Shown here piece by piece: positions 10,674 to 18,637 of a stretch of 64,000 nt of DNA (position 1 is the first letter of the stretch; every line of letters starts with the position of its first letter). The position numbers were made by a program, and so were the translations under genes. The notes under the pieces are model-generated. The model saw only the letters and a program-made list of their open reading frames with translations. It ran no database searches and was not told where the DNA came from. The DNA is from Siccirubricoccus sp. G192 (GTDB lineage Bacteria; Pseudomonadota; Alphaproteobacteria; Acetobacterales; Acetobacteraceae): contig NZ_JAHREN010000001.1 in assembly GCF_019084075.1 (NCBI RefSeq), forward strand, positions 558,001 to 622,000. The letters are read 5' to 3'.

Positions 10674-11291
10674 ATGGAATTCCAGGACCAGCCCGGCACC
10701 GCTGCCGGGCCTGCCGGTCTGCGGGCCGAGACCGATCGCAGCGAGGCAAACCGGGCCGATTCCGGCCGCCGCAGCCTTGTCGCCACCCTTGGCGACGAGG
10801 CGGGGCTGCTGCTGCCCGCCGGGCTACGCAGCCATGACGACCTGGCGGCCGAGAATGACGGGTTTGCCCCCTGGTGCGGCCCCGCCGCCCTCGCCCTGGC
10901 GACGGGCCGGGACTATGCCGAGGCCAGCGCCCTGCTGCGCGCCGCGGCGCCGGCCTGGTACCCGGAAAGCGGCCCGATCGTCACCGCCTATTGGCGCGAC
11001 CTGCTGGCCGCGCTGGCGGCGGACGGGATTCCGCACGCGCCGCTCGTGCTACCGGAGGCACCACGGCCGAGCCTGCTGCGCCTGGTCCGCGACGGGCTCG
11101 ATCCCGGCTGGTACCTGCTGCGCGTCACCGACCACTTCCTGCTGCTGCGGAGCCATGGCTTCGGCCTGGCGCAACTGCACGACAACCGCCACACCGCGAC
11201 CCTGCTCACCGCCCGCACCCATGGCCGCCGCAAGGTGACGCATGCGGCGCGGCTGCTGGGCGGGCCGCTGGTCGAGGCGGAGCGCCCCTGA
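10674..11291 (+). CDS. putative papain/C39-like cysteine peptidase-fold protein
   Basis: A 205-aa protein I do not recognise as a named family. It has a charged, flexible N-terminus of about 60 residues, then FAPWCGPAALALATG, the Cys-Gly-Pro pattern used as nucleophile region in C39 and transglutaminase-like proteins. Further on, LLRVTDHFLLLRSHG and AQLHDNRHT supply a histidine and Asp/Asn in the usual order and spacing. The catalytic role is therefore plausible but unproven. No signal peptide is visible. ATG at 10674 is taken over an upstream in-frame start at 10593 because the extension is low-complexity. It converges on the HTH gene. Confidence 0.6.
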   Translation: MEFQDQPGTAAGPAGLRAETDRSEANRADSGRRSLVATLGDEAGLLLPAGLRSHDDLAAENDGFAPWCGPAALALATGRDYAEASALLRAAAPAWYPESGPIVTAYWRDLLAALAADGIPHAPLVLPEAPRPSLLRLVRDGLDPGWYLLRVTDHFLLLRSHGFGLAQLHDNRHTATLLTARTHGRRKVTHAARLLGGPLVEAERP

Positions 11292-11301
11292 ACGGCATAG
11301 G

Positions 11302-11318
11302 AGGGGGCTTCGCCCCCT
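11302..11318. terminator. GC hairpin between convergent genes
   Basis: AGGGGGC, a TTC loop and GCCCCCT form a 7-bp perfect stem just after the peptidase-like gene. A second hairpin with GGGAGGG/CCCTCCC arms lies near 11391-11408. Neither has a T-run, so termination is inferred from position and stem strength. Confidence 0.5.
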
Positions 11319-11430
11319 GGACCGGCAGGAGGCAGGCTAAAACTGCAACCGGTGCAGGCCGGGTTCCGGCCTGCCGGGAGGGTCCGGGAGGGCAGCGCCC
11401 TCCCGGTCTTCCGCCCAAGCAACGCCTGCG

Positions 11431-11797
11431 CTAGCCCTCCGGCGGCAGCGCATCCAGCACGGCGGCGAGCGCCGCGACCGCGGCCGGCGGCAGGTGCCGG
11501 ATCTCCCGTGCCAGGCGGTTCGCCAATTCGGTCGCTTCGGGGCTGAGGCCGGCGGTGTCCAGCACCACCCGTGGATGCGAGAGCCGCGCCAGCCGCGCCA
11601 TTTCCTCGGCATCGTCCCAGATCAGGCCGAAATACTCGTTCACCTGATGGATCAGCCCCGGCGAGGGCCGGCCCCGGTGCCCGTGCTCCAGCGCCGAGAG
11701 ATAGGCGGATAGAGACATGCAGCGCCGCCGCCAGCTCCTTCAGGCCAAGGCCCCGCGCCTGGCGCAGCGCGCGCAGCCGGGCGCCGAAGGGGGTCAT
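11431..11797 (-). CDS. XRE-family helix-turn-helix protein (one-base frameshift)
   Basis: Small DNA-binding protein, 121 aa after repair. The N-terminal helix-turn-helix (FGARLRALRQARGLGLKELAAALHV) is in one frame, and its recognition helix and the rest (AYLSALEHGHRGRPSP, then a helical C-terminus) in another. One surplus T near 11712 (CATGTCTCTATCC) separates them; skipping it gives the standard HTH_3 spacing. The start overlaps the Smr stop (ATGA), so the two are co-transcribed. Target genes are unknown. Confidence 0.78.
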
Positions 11798-12370
11798 GCG
11801 CGGCTAGGCCCCCGGTGGCTGGCGGCGCGGCGCAGCAGCAGGTGCACCGCGCCGGGATTCGCCTGATGCGGATGCGCGGCGCCGAGCAGCAGGCCACGCA
11901 GCTCCGGCGCATTCAGCCAATGCGGCAGCTCCCGCCGCAGCACGCCGCCCTCCAGCGAGGAGCCCTTGCCGGTGACGATGGCGATGCAGCGCAGCCCATC
12001 CGCCTGCGCCTCGGCCAGGAAGCGGCGCACCGCCAGATGCGCGTCATGGGCGCGGCTGCCGTGCAGGTCGAGCGTGCGTTCCGGCCGGGTGCGGCCGCGC
12101 CGCAGGTCGCGCCAGCGCTTGCCGTCGAGGCCGCCCGGGGGGCGCGCCGATATGCAACTCGGCGGCGCGCGCCGGGCCGGCGGCGCGGGAGGGTGCCGCT
12201 GCGGGCGCGATCCTGGGGGGCGGCGGGGCCGCGGCGGGGGTGGAGACCACCGCAGGGGTCGCCGCCTCCAGCGCATGGCCCGGCAGCGGCGCCACCCGCG
12301 CCTGCATGGTATAGGCGCGCCACAGCGCGCGGTCGTGCTCGGTCAGTCCGCTGGTTCGTCGCGCCGCCAT
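11794..12370 (-). CDS. Smr-domain protein (one-base frameshift)
   Basis: Small MutS-related (Smr) protein of 191 aa after repair. The variable, Ala/Pro-rich N-terminus (MAARRTSGLTEHDRALW) precedes the Smr domain with LDLHGSRAHDAHLAVRRFL and the IVTGKGSS loop, ending in GAVHLLLRR. Characterised Smr domains are nucleases acting on DNA or on stalled-ribosome mRNA. The frame break is at about 12135-12142 in CCCCCCGGGCGG, one base too many. It is 7 bp from lutC and overlaps the HTH gene, so lutBC-smr-hth may be one transcript. Confidence 0.82.
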
Positions 12371-12377
12371 CGCATGC

Positions 12378-13142
12378 CTAGTCCCCGGGCGCGGCCGGGC
12401 CGCCGGGCACCGAGACCGGCGGCGCCACGTCCGCATCGGCCATCGGCAGCGCCGCCGGGTCGTCATCCACCAGAACCACATGCAGCCGCCGCGGCCCATG
12501 CGCGCCGAGTTCCAGGGTCTGCTCGATATCGGCGCTGCGCGAGGGGCCGGTCACCAGCATGACATTGCGCGGCATGAAGCCGCCGCTGCGGGTATCCTGG
12601 CTTTCCGCCCGCAGCAGGTCCCAGGCCTCCTCATAGGCGCCGCGGATGCGGCTGGCGCGCAGCACCACGATCTCCGTCTCCGGCAGGAGGTTGAGCGTGA
12701 CAGGCCGGCCGGCCTCGGAGGGGAACATCAGGGTGCCGGTCTCGGCGATGCCGGCATAGCCGTGCTGGAGGCTCACCTGGTCGGACCCCTCCGCCCGCCG
12801 CGCCTCGAATTCCAGCAGCGGCCGGTCCTTCCAGGGGATGCCGGCGAGTTCCGCATGCGGCGCCATGACGAAGCGCGAGGGCAGGTTCTGCGCCGCCAGG
12901 TAGTCCGCCACGGCGGCGGGGACCGCGGCGAGATCCGGCACCCGCTCCACCGTGCCGAATTCCTTCTCGACATTCCGCACAAACAGCGCCACCTGCTGCG
13001 GCCGCGGCAGGCGGGAGCGCGCCGGGATCAGGTGGCGCGGATGCGTGGCCAGCCGCCCCTGCAGCATCGCCGCCTGGTCCGCAGGTAGGGGGCCACGCTT
13101 CAGGCCGCGCCGGATGGCGCCGAGGATAGCGTCCTTGCTCAT
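12378..13142 (-). CDS. lutC: lactate utilisation protein C, LUD domain
   Basis: A 254-aa LUD-domain protein of the LutABC-type L-lactate oxidation complex. The segment SLQHGYAGIAETGTLMF followed by LLPETEIVVLRASRI and MLVTGPSRSADIEQTLELGA with GPRRLHVVL is characteristic. It follows lutB by 42 bp on the same strand. The extra C-terminal 25 residues are Pro/Ala-rich and probably disordered. Confidence 0.88.
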   Translation of the reverse strand: MSKDAILGAIRRGLKRGPLPADQAAMLQGRLATHPRHLIPARSRLPRPQQVALFVRNVEKEFGTVERVPDLAAVPAAVADYLAAQNLPSRFVMAPHAELAGIPWKDRPLLEFEARRAEGSDQVSLQHGYAGIAETGTLMFPSEAGRPVTLNLLPETEIVVLRASRIRGAYEEAWDLLRAESQDTRSGGFMPRNVMLVTGPSRSADIEQTLELGAHGPRRLHVVLVDDDPAALPMADADVAPPVSVPGGPAAPGD

Positions 13143-13184
13143 CGCTTCGGTCCTAGCCCCTGGTCCGGTGCATGCCCAGGGGTC

Positions 13185-14615
13185 TCACGCATGCCTCTGC
13201 CGCCGGGTTTTCGCATGGCGCGCCATGAAGGTGCCGCCCGGCTCCGGCACCGGCAGGTCCCGCCCCCCGGTCCAGCCCCCGGCCAGCGGCAGCGAGCGGA
13301 AGGCCCCCTTGCCGCGGCCGAGCAGCCCGAGCGCCCCGATCGCCGCCCGCGTCGCCAGCCGGTAGAGGCCGGGCCGCCGCGCCAGGAAGGCCCAGGCGCC
13401 GAGATTGCCGCGGATGCCGGCCGGCGTCAGGTGGCGCTCGAATTCCCGCTCCCGCCAGTGCCGCATCATCTTGGGCAGCGGGATCTTCATCGGGCAGACG
13501 CTTTCGCAGCGGCCGCAGAAGGTGGAGGCGTTCGGCAGCAGCGCGGTCTTCTCGATGCCGACGAGGGAGGGCGTCAGCACGCTGCCCATCGGCCCCGGAT
13601 AGACCCAGCCATAGGCATGCCCGCCGACCACGCCATAGACCGGGCAGTGGTTCATGCAGGCGGCGCAGCGGATGCAGCGCAGCATCTCCTGGAAGTCGGT
13701 GCCGATCATGTTGGAGCGACCGTTGTCGATCAGCACCACATGGTATTCCTCCGGCCCGTCCAGATCGGCCTCGCGCCGCGCCCCGGTGGAGAAGGTGGTA
13801 TAGACCGAGAAATCCTGGCCGGTGGCGGAACGCGCCAGCAGCCTGAGCAGGCTGGTCGCGTCCTCCAGCGTCGGCACCACCTTCTCGATGCTGGCCAGCG
13901 CGATATGCACGCGCGGCAGGGTCTGGGTTAGGTCGCCATTGCCCTCGTTGGTGACGATGACGCTGCTGCCGGTCTCGGCGATCAGGAAATTGGCGCCGGT
14001 GATGCCGACATCGGCGGCGAGGAAGCTGCCGCGCAGCTTGCCGCGCGCCTCGGTCATGATGTCGCGGCGTTCGGCGAAGACGCGGTCGGCCGGCAGGTCG
14101 GTGTGCAGGCGGCGGAAATCCGCCTCCCAATCCTCGCGGTTCAGGTGGAAGGCGGGGGCGATGATATGGCTGGGCGCTTCCTGGCGCAGTTGCAGGATGT
14201 ATTCGCCGAGGTCGGTCTCCACCGGCCGGATGCCATGCGCCTCCAGGTGCTGGTTGATCCCGAGTTCCTCGGAGATCATCGACTTGCCCTTGGTCACGGT
14301 TCGGGCGCCGGCCCGGCGGCAGATCGCCAGCACCGTGGCGCGCGCGTCATCGGCCGTGGAGCACCAATGGACCTGGCCGCCAGCGGCCTTCACCTTGGCC
14401 TCATAGGCTTCGAGGTAGAAGTCGAGGTTGGCCAGGGTGTGGTTCTTGATGTCGCGGCCGATCTCCCGCAGCCGCTCGAATTCCGGCAGGGCCGCGACGG
14501 CGGCGGCGCGGCGGGCCAGGAAGGCGCCCTTGGCGGTGCCCAGCGCCTTCTGCAGGCCGGGATTCGCCAGGGCGCGGGCCGCATTCTCCTTGAAGGCGGG
14601 GGAGGTGACATGCAC
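13185..14615 (-). CDS. lutB: lactate utilisation iron-sulfur protein B
   Basis: Iron-sulfur subunit of the LutABC system, 476 aa. The N-terminal LUD region includes AETGSSVIVTNEGNGDLTQ. Two ferredoxin-type clusters follow: CIRCAACMNHCP near residue 313 and CGRCESVCPMKIP near 365, each ending in the CP pair of [4Fe-4S] ligands. It probably forms a complex with LutC. The LutA (Cys-rich CCG-domain) subunit, usually encoded immediately before lutB, is not present; upstream is a divergent, unrelated gene. Confidence 0.9.
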   Translation of the reverse strand: MHVTSPAFKENAARALANPGLQKALGTAKGAFLARRAAAVAALPEFERLREIGRDIKNHTLANLDFYLEAYEAKVKAAGGQVHWCSTADDARATVLAICRRAGARTVTKGKSMISEELGINQHLEAHGIRPVETDLGEYILQLRQEAPSHIIAPAFHLNREDWEADFRRLHTDLPADRVFAERRDIMTEARGKLRGSFLAADVGITGANFLIAETGSSVIVTNEGNGDLTQTLPRVHIALASIEKVVPTLEDATSLLRLLARSATGQDFSVYTTFSTGARREADLDGPEEYHVVLIDNGRSNMIGTDFQEMLRCIRCAACMNHCPVYGVVGGHAYGWVYPGPMGSVLTPSLVGIEKTALLPNASTFCGRCESVCPMKIPLPKMMRHWREREFERHLTPAGIRGNLGAWAFLARRPGLYRLATRAAIGALGLLGRGKGAFRSLPLAGGWTGGRDLPVPEPGGTFMARHAKTRRQRHA

Positions 14616-14730
14616 GGGCGGGACACTCCTGAAGGCCCTGGAATGTAGCGCGGCAGGGCGCCGGAGCCAGGGGGGTTATGGACCGGCCCGCGCCGCCGCC
14701 CTAGCTTCGGCCCGGGAGAAGGAACCACCG

Positions 14731-15105
14731 ATGCCGCTGCCGATGGAGGGGCTGCCCGCCCGCATCGCCGCCACCCCGGCGCTCCGCCGCTGGGGCCGCT
14801 GCCTCGATGCCGATGTGCTGCTGGAGGTCGGCGCCGAATCCTGGCTGCTCACGGTGCGCGATGGCCAGGTGCTGGGCTTGCGGCCCGGCCCCTTCGTGCT
14901 GCCCTCCTTCACCTTGGCACTCAGGCTGGACCCCGCTGGCTTCGCCCGCTTCCTGGCGCCCGAGCCGCCGCCCGGCTGGCACGACCTGATGGCGCTCCGC
15001 CGCCATGGCGCGCTGCGGCTGGAGGGCGACCTGGTGCCCTTCTTCGCGCATCTCTTCTGGTTCAAGGGGGCGCTGGCCCTGCTGCGGGAAGGGGCCGGGA
15101 CATGA
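14731..15105 (+). CDS. hypothetical protein, possibly SCP2-like
   Basis: A 124-aa soluble protein that I do not recognise with certainty. A beta-rich middle (LLEVGAESWLLTVRDGQV, then FTLALRLDPAGFARFL) and the ending GDLVPFFAHLFWFKGAL resemble sterol-carrier-protein-2 domains, where a final amphipathic segment lines a lipid cavity. GGGAGAAGGA upstream of the ATG is a good ribosome-binding site. The stop overlaps the next start (ATGA), making it the first gene of a three-gene run with a hydrolase and an acetyltransferase. Confidence 0.6.
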   Translation: MPLPMEGLPARIAATPALRRWGRCLDADVLLEVGAESWLLTVRDGQVLGLRPGPFVLPSFTLALRLDPAGFARFLAPEPPPGWHDLMALRRHGALRLEGDLVPFFAHLFWFKGALALLREGAGT

Positions 15106-15944
15106 TCGAGCCCATCACCGGCCGCTACCTCCGCCTCGAACTCGAAGGCCGGCCGCACCGCCTCTATTTCGAGGAGGCCGGAGAAGGCATTCCCCTGCTG
15201 CTGCTGCACACCGCCGGCAGCGATGGCCGGCAGTGGCGCGAGCTGCTGAACGACGCGGAGATCACCCGCCGCTTCCGCTGCATCGCCTTCGACATGCCCT
15301 GGCATGGCAAATCCTCGCCGCCGGAGGGCTGGCAGGGCGAGGAATACCGCCTCACCACCGCCGGCTATACCGGCATGGTCCTGGCAGTGGCCGGGGCGCT
15401 GGGGCTGGAGCAGCCGCTGGTCATGGGCTGCTCCATCGGCGGCCGCATCGTGCTGGATCTGGCGGCGGAACACCCGGAGCGGCTGCGCGGCGTCATCGGC
15501 CTGCAGGGCAGCGCCTTCGTGGACCCCTATTACGACACCGCGGTGCTGCACCACCCGCATATCCATGGCGGCGAGGTCTGCGCCGCCGTGGTCTCCGGCC
15601 TGGTCAGCCCGAAATCCCCCGATGCCGGGCGCTGGGAGACGCTGTGGCACTACATGCAGGGCGGGCCCGGCGTGTTCAAAGGCGACCTGCATTTCTACAA
15701 GGGCGAGGGCGACCTGCGGCCGAAACTCGCCCGCATCGACACCACCCGCTGCCCGGTGGTGCTGCTGACCGGCGATTACGACTATTCCTGCCGGCCGGAG
15801 GACACGCTGGCCACCGCCGAGGCCATCCCCGGTGCGCGGGCCAGCATCATGCCCGGCCTCGGCCATTTCCCGATGAGCGAGGATTTTGCCGCGTTGCGCC
15901 GCTGGCTGCTGCCGGTGCTGGAGGAATTCGCGGCGCGGGGATGA
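15102..15944 (+). CDS. alpha/beta hydrolase
   Basis: A 280-aa serine hydrolase fold. The oxyanion-hole region HTAGSDGRQWR, the nucleophile elbow GCSIGGRI, the acid in LLTGDYDYS and the histidine in PGLGHFPMSE are all present in order. It has no signal peptide. It overlaps both neighbours by ATGA junctions, indicating translational coupling. The substrate, probably an ester or a small ring-cleavage product, cannot be told from sequence. Confidence 0.85.
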   Translation: MIEPITGRYLRLELEGRPHRLYFEEAGEGIPLLLLHTAGSDGRQWRELLNDAEITRRFRCIAFDMPWHGKSSPPEGWQGEEYRLTTAGYTGMVLAVAGALGLEQPLVMGCSIGGRIVLDLAAEHPERLRGVIGLQGSAFVDPYYDTAVLHHPHIHGGEVCAAVVSGLVSPKSPDAGRWETLWHYMQGGPGVFKGDLHFYKGEGDLRPKLARIDTTRCPVVLLTGDYDYSCRPEDTLATAEAIPGARASIMPGLGHFPMSEDFAALRRWLLPVLEEFAARG

Positions 15945-16393
15945 GCATCGCCATCCGCCCCGCCACCGCCGCCGATATCCCGACCCTGTTCCGCATCCGC
16001 ACCGCGGTGCGGCAGAACGCCATGCGCCGCGCGGCGCTGGCCGCCGCCGGGGTTACGCCGCGGAATGTCGCGGCGCTGCTGGCCACCGAGGGCGCCGGCT
16101 GGATCGCCCGGGACCATGGCCGGGACGCCGGCTTCTCCATCGCCGATGCGGGCCAGGGCAGCGTCTTCGCCCTTTTCGTCCTGCCCGGGCATGAGGGGCA
16201 CGGCCTCGGCCGGGCCCTGCTGCGGGAGGCCGAGGCTTGGCTGGCGCGGCAGGGCTGGCGAGAGGCCTGGCTGCTCACCGGCACCGGGCCGGGGCTGCGC
16301 GCGCCGGGCTTCTACCGCCGCCTGGGCTGGCACCGGCGGGGCCTGGCCCCGCCGGGCGAGCAGCGCTTCATCCGCCGGCTGCCGCCGGGCTGA
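15941..16393 (+). CDS. GNAT-family N-acetyltransferase
   Basis: A 150-aa acetyltransferase. IAIRPATAADIPTLFRIR is the N-terminal strand and helix; LFVLPGHEGHGLGRALL contains the acetyl-CoA pyrophosphate loop, and the APGFYRRLGW ending is typical. It is the third member of the coupled run starting at 14731 and converges with the DUF6481 gene. The substrate is unknown. Confidence 0.83.
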   Translation: MSIAIRPATAADIPTLFRIRTAVRQNAMRRAALAAAGVTPRNVAALLATEGAGWIARDHGRDAGFSIADAGQGSVFALFVLPGHEGHGLGRALLREAEAWLARQGWREAWLLTGTGPGLRAPGFYRRLGWHRRGLAPPGEQRFIRRLPPG

Positions 16394-16399
16394 TCGCTG

Positions 16400-16765
16400 C
16401 TAGCGGCGCGCCTTGCGGGCGGCGTAGCGGGCGTCGCGGGCGGCCTTCTGTTCGGCCAGCAGGGCGCGGGCGCGGGCCGCCTCGGCGATCTTCTCGGCGG
16501 CTGCGGCCGCCTCGCGCGCGGCTTCCTCGGCCTTGCGGGCGGCCTCTTCCTCGGCCTTGCGGGCCGCCTCGGCCTCGCGCGCAGCCTTGCGTTCGGCGAT
16601 GCGGGCCTCACGGGCCTCGGCGATCGCCTTGCGCTCGGCCTGCCGCTGCTGGACGGCCGGATCATCGGGGCCTGGCTGCGCGCGGAACCGGTCCAGCAGG
16701 TTCCGCTTGGCCTCCGCGGCTGCCTTCAATCGGTCGGTATGGCCATCGCCCTTGTAGGCCCTCAA
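16400..16765 (-). CDS. DUF6481-family coiled-coil protein
   Basis: After an N-terminal RAYKGDGHTDRLKAAAEAK segment, the protein is a continuous Ala/Glu/Arg/Lys-rich helix with strong coiled-coil character through residues 40-115. The start is taken as TTG at 16765: AGGAG lies 9 bases upstream and the resulting N-terminus matches family members I know, which start with Met-Arg-Ala-Phe/Tyr. An ATG at 16840 would add 25 Pro-rich residues and lacks such a site. Length is 121 aa. The function of the family is unknown. Confidence 0.7.
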   Translation of the reverse strand: MRAYKGDGHTDRLKAAAEAKRNLLDRFRAQPGPDDPAVQQRQAERKAIAEAREARIAERKAAREAEAARKAEEEAARKAEEAAREAAAAAEKIAEAARARALLAEQKAARDARYAARKARR

Positions 16766-16859
16766 AATAGCGCTCTCCTGATGCGGTGCAGGCGCGGAAT
16801 AGCCGAACCCGGCGCTGGGACCAAGTGGTGGCGGCGGCACCGTCCGGTCAAGCCCCGGG

Positions 16860-17825
16860 TCAACCCACCGTGATCCCGGCCTCGCGCACCACCTGGCCCC
16901 AGCGCGCGCGCTCCTCCCGCAGCAGCGCGCCCAGGGCAGCCGGCGAGGAGGCGGCAGGGTCGGCGCCGAGCGGCGCCAGCCTCTCCCGCACTGCGGGCAG
17001 CGCCAGCGCCTCCGCCACCAGCCCGGCGAGGCGCTGGACGATGGGCGCGGGCGTTCCCGCCGGCACCAGCAGCGCGTTCCAGGAGGTGACGACGTAATCC
17101 GCCAGCCCGGCCTCGGCCGCGGTGGGCACCGCCGGCAGCAGGGCGTTGCGGGCGGGCCCCGTCACCGCCAGGGCGCGCAGCCGGCCGGCCTGGACATGGC
17201 CGATGCAGGAGGGCAACTGGTCGAACATCGCCTGCACCGTGCCGCCCACCAGATCCGCCACCGCCGGGCCGCTGCCGCGATAGGGGATATGGGTCAGCTC
17301 CACCCTCGCCCGCAGCCGAAACAACTCGCCGAACAGATGCGTGGTCGCGCCGATGCCGGCCGAGGCATAGGAGATCGCGCCCGGCCGCGCCCGGGCCAGG
17401 GCGATGAACTCCGCGAGGTTCCGCGCCGGCACGCCGGGGTTCACCACCACCAGGTGGTCGGTGGTGAAGACCAGGCTGACCGGCGCCAGGTCCCGCGCCG
17501 GGTCGAAGGGCATGTTCGCGTAGAGATGCGGGTTCACGGTGAGCGCGCCGGGCGCGCCCATCAGGAGGGTATGGCCATCCGGCGCGGCCCGCACCACCAC
17601 CTCGGCGCCGAGATTGCCGCCGGCGCCGGGGCGATTGTCCACGATCACCGGCTGGCCGAGCGCGGCGCCCAGCGGCTCCGCCAGCACCCGCGCCACCAGG
17701 TCCGAGGCGCCGCCGGGCGCGAAGGGCACCACGATCCGCAGCGGCCGGATGGGGAAGTCCTGGGCCCGGCCAAGCGCGGGCGCGGCGAGGGCGGCGAGCA
17801 GCAGGGCGCGGCGGGTGCCTAGCAT
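16860..17825 (-). CDS. Bug/TTT periplasmic solute receptor
   Basis: Tripartite tricarboxylate transporter (TctC/Bug) binding protein of 321 aa with an export signal (MLGTRRALLLAALAAPALGRAQ). The mature part opens with PLRIVVPFAPGGASDLVARV and has the typical VIVDNRPGAGGNLGAEVV and YRGSGPAVADLVGG segments. No TctA/TctB membrane genes are nearby, so it is an orphan receptor. It overlaps by a few bases the sugar-isomerase gene upstream and probably belongs to that catabolic operon. The ligand is unknown. Confidence 0.9.
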   Translation of the reverse strand: MLGTRRALLLAALAAPALGRAQDFPIRPLRIVVPFAPGGASDLVARVLAEPLGAALGQPVIVDNRPGAGGNLGAEVVVRAAPDGHTLLMGAPGALTVNPHLYANMPFDPARDLAPVSLVFTTDHLVVVNPGVPARNLAEFIALARARPGAISYASAGIGATTHLFGELFRLRARVELTHIPYRGSGPAVADLVGGTVQAMFDQLPSCIGHVQAGRLRALAVTGPARNALLPAVPTAAEAGLADYVVTSWNALLVPAGTPAPIVQRLAGLVAEALALPAVRERLAPLGADPAASSPAALGALLREERARWGQVVREAGITVG

Positions 17826-18637
17826 GCTGTGGCGTGCCGTTGCTTGACGATGCGCAGCACGGTTTCCGGGTCCTCCGCCCACCAGCGGCGGGAGAGGATC
17901 TCCACCTCCACCGCGCCGCGGTAGCCCGAGGCCTCGACCATGGCGCGGAGGCCGGGCAGGTCGATCACCCCATCGCCCGGCATGCCGCGGTCGAAGACGA
18001 GGTCGGTGGTCGGCACCAGCCAGTCGCAGGCATGGAAGGCGGCGATGCGGCGGCCAGCCCGCGCCACCTGCCGCGCGAGGTCTGGGTCCCACCAGACATG
18101 ATAGGCATCGACGGCGACGCCGAGACCCTCGCCCATCTCGTCGCAGAGGTCGAGCGCCTGGGCCAACGTCGAGAGCACGCTGCGGTCGGCGCAGGTCATG
18201 GGGTGCAGCGGCTCCAGCGCCAGGGTGACGCCGGCGGCGCGGGCTTCCGGCAGCACGGCGGCGAGGCCATCCCGGAACATCGCCCGGGCGCCGGGCAGGT
18301 CCTTGGAGCCCGGCGGCAAGCCGCCGCCCAGCACCACCAGGCATTCGGCGCCAAGCGCCTGGGCTTCCGCGATGGCGCGGCGGTTGTCCTCGATCGCCGC
18401 CCGCCGCCCGGCCGCATCCGCCGCCGGGAACATGCCGCCGCGGCAGAGGCCGGTGACGCGCAAGCCCGCCTCGCGGATGCGCCGCGCCGCGGCGGCAAGA
18501 CCCATCTCCGCCAGCCGGTCGCGCCAGGGGGAGATGCCGGGGATGCCGTGCCGGGCGCAGCCCTCGATGCATTGCGCGAGGTTCCAGGCATCGCGCACCG
18601 TCACGGTATTGAGCGAGAGCGGGCCGGGCGCAGCCAT
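17819..18637 (-). CDS. sugar phosphate isomerase/epimerase-like TIM barrel
   Basis: Xylose-isomerase-like TIM barrel (AP endonuclease 2 superfamily), 272 aa. The metal-binding Glu-Asp-His-Glu set can be placed in LALEPLHPM, GVAVDAYHVWWDPD, AFHACDW and AVEVEILS. Enzymes of this type isomerise or epimerise sugars, and some open 3-keto-glycosides by beta-elimination together with a Gfo/Idh dehydrogenase. ATG at 18637 overlaps the DUF993 stop (TGATG); a GTG at 18640 is the alternative. Its close coupling with DUF993 suggests a shared pathway. Confidence 0.82.
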   Translation of the reverse strand: MAAPGPLSLNTVTVRDAWNLAQCIEGCARHGIPGISPWRDRLAEMGLAAAARRIREAGLRVTGLCRGGMFPAADAAGRRAAIEDNRRAIAEAQALGAECLVVLGGGLPPGSKDLPGARAMFRDGLAAVLPEARAAGVTLALEPLHPMTCADRSVLSTLAQALDLCDEMGEGLGVAVDAYHVWWDPDLARQVARAGRRIAAFHACDWLVPTTDLVFDRGMPGDGVIDLPGLRAMVEASGYRGAVEVEILSRRWWAEDPETVLRIVKQRHATAC

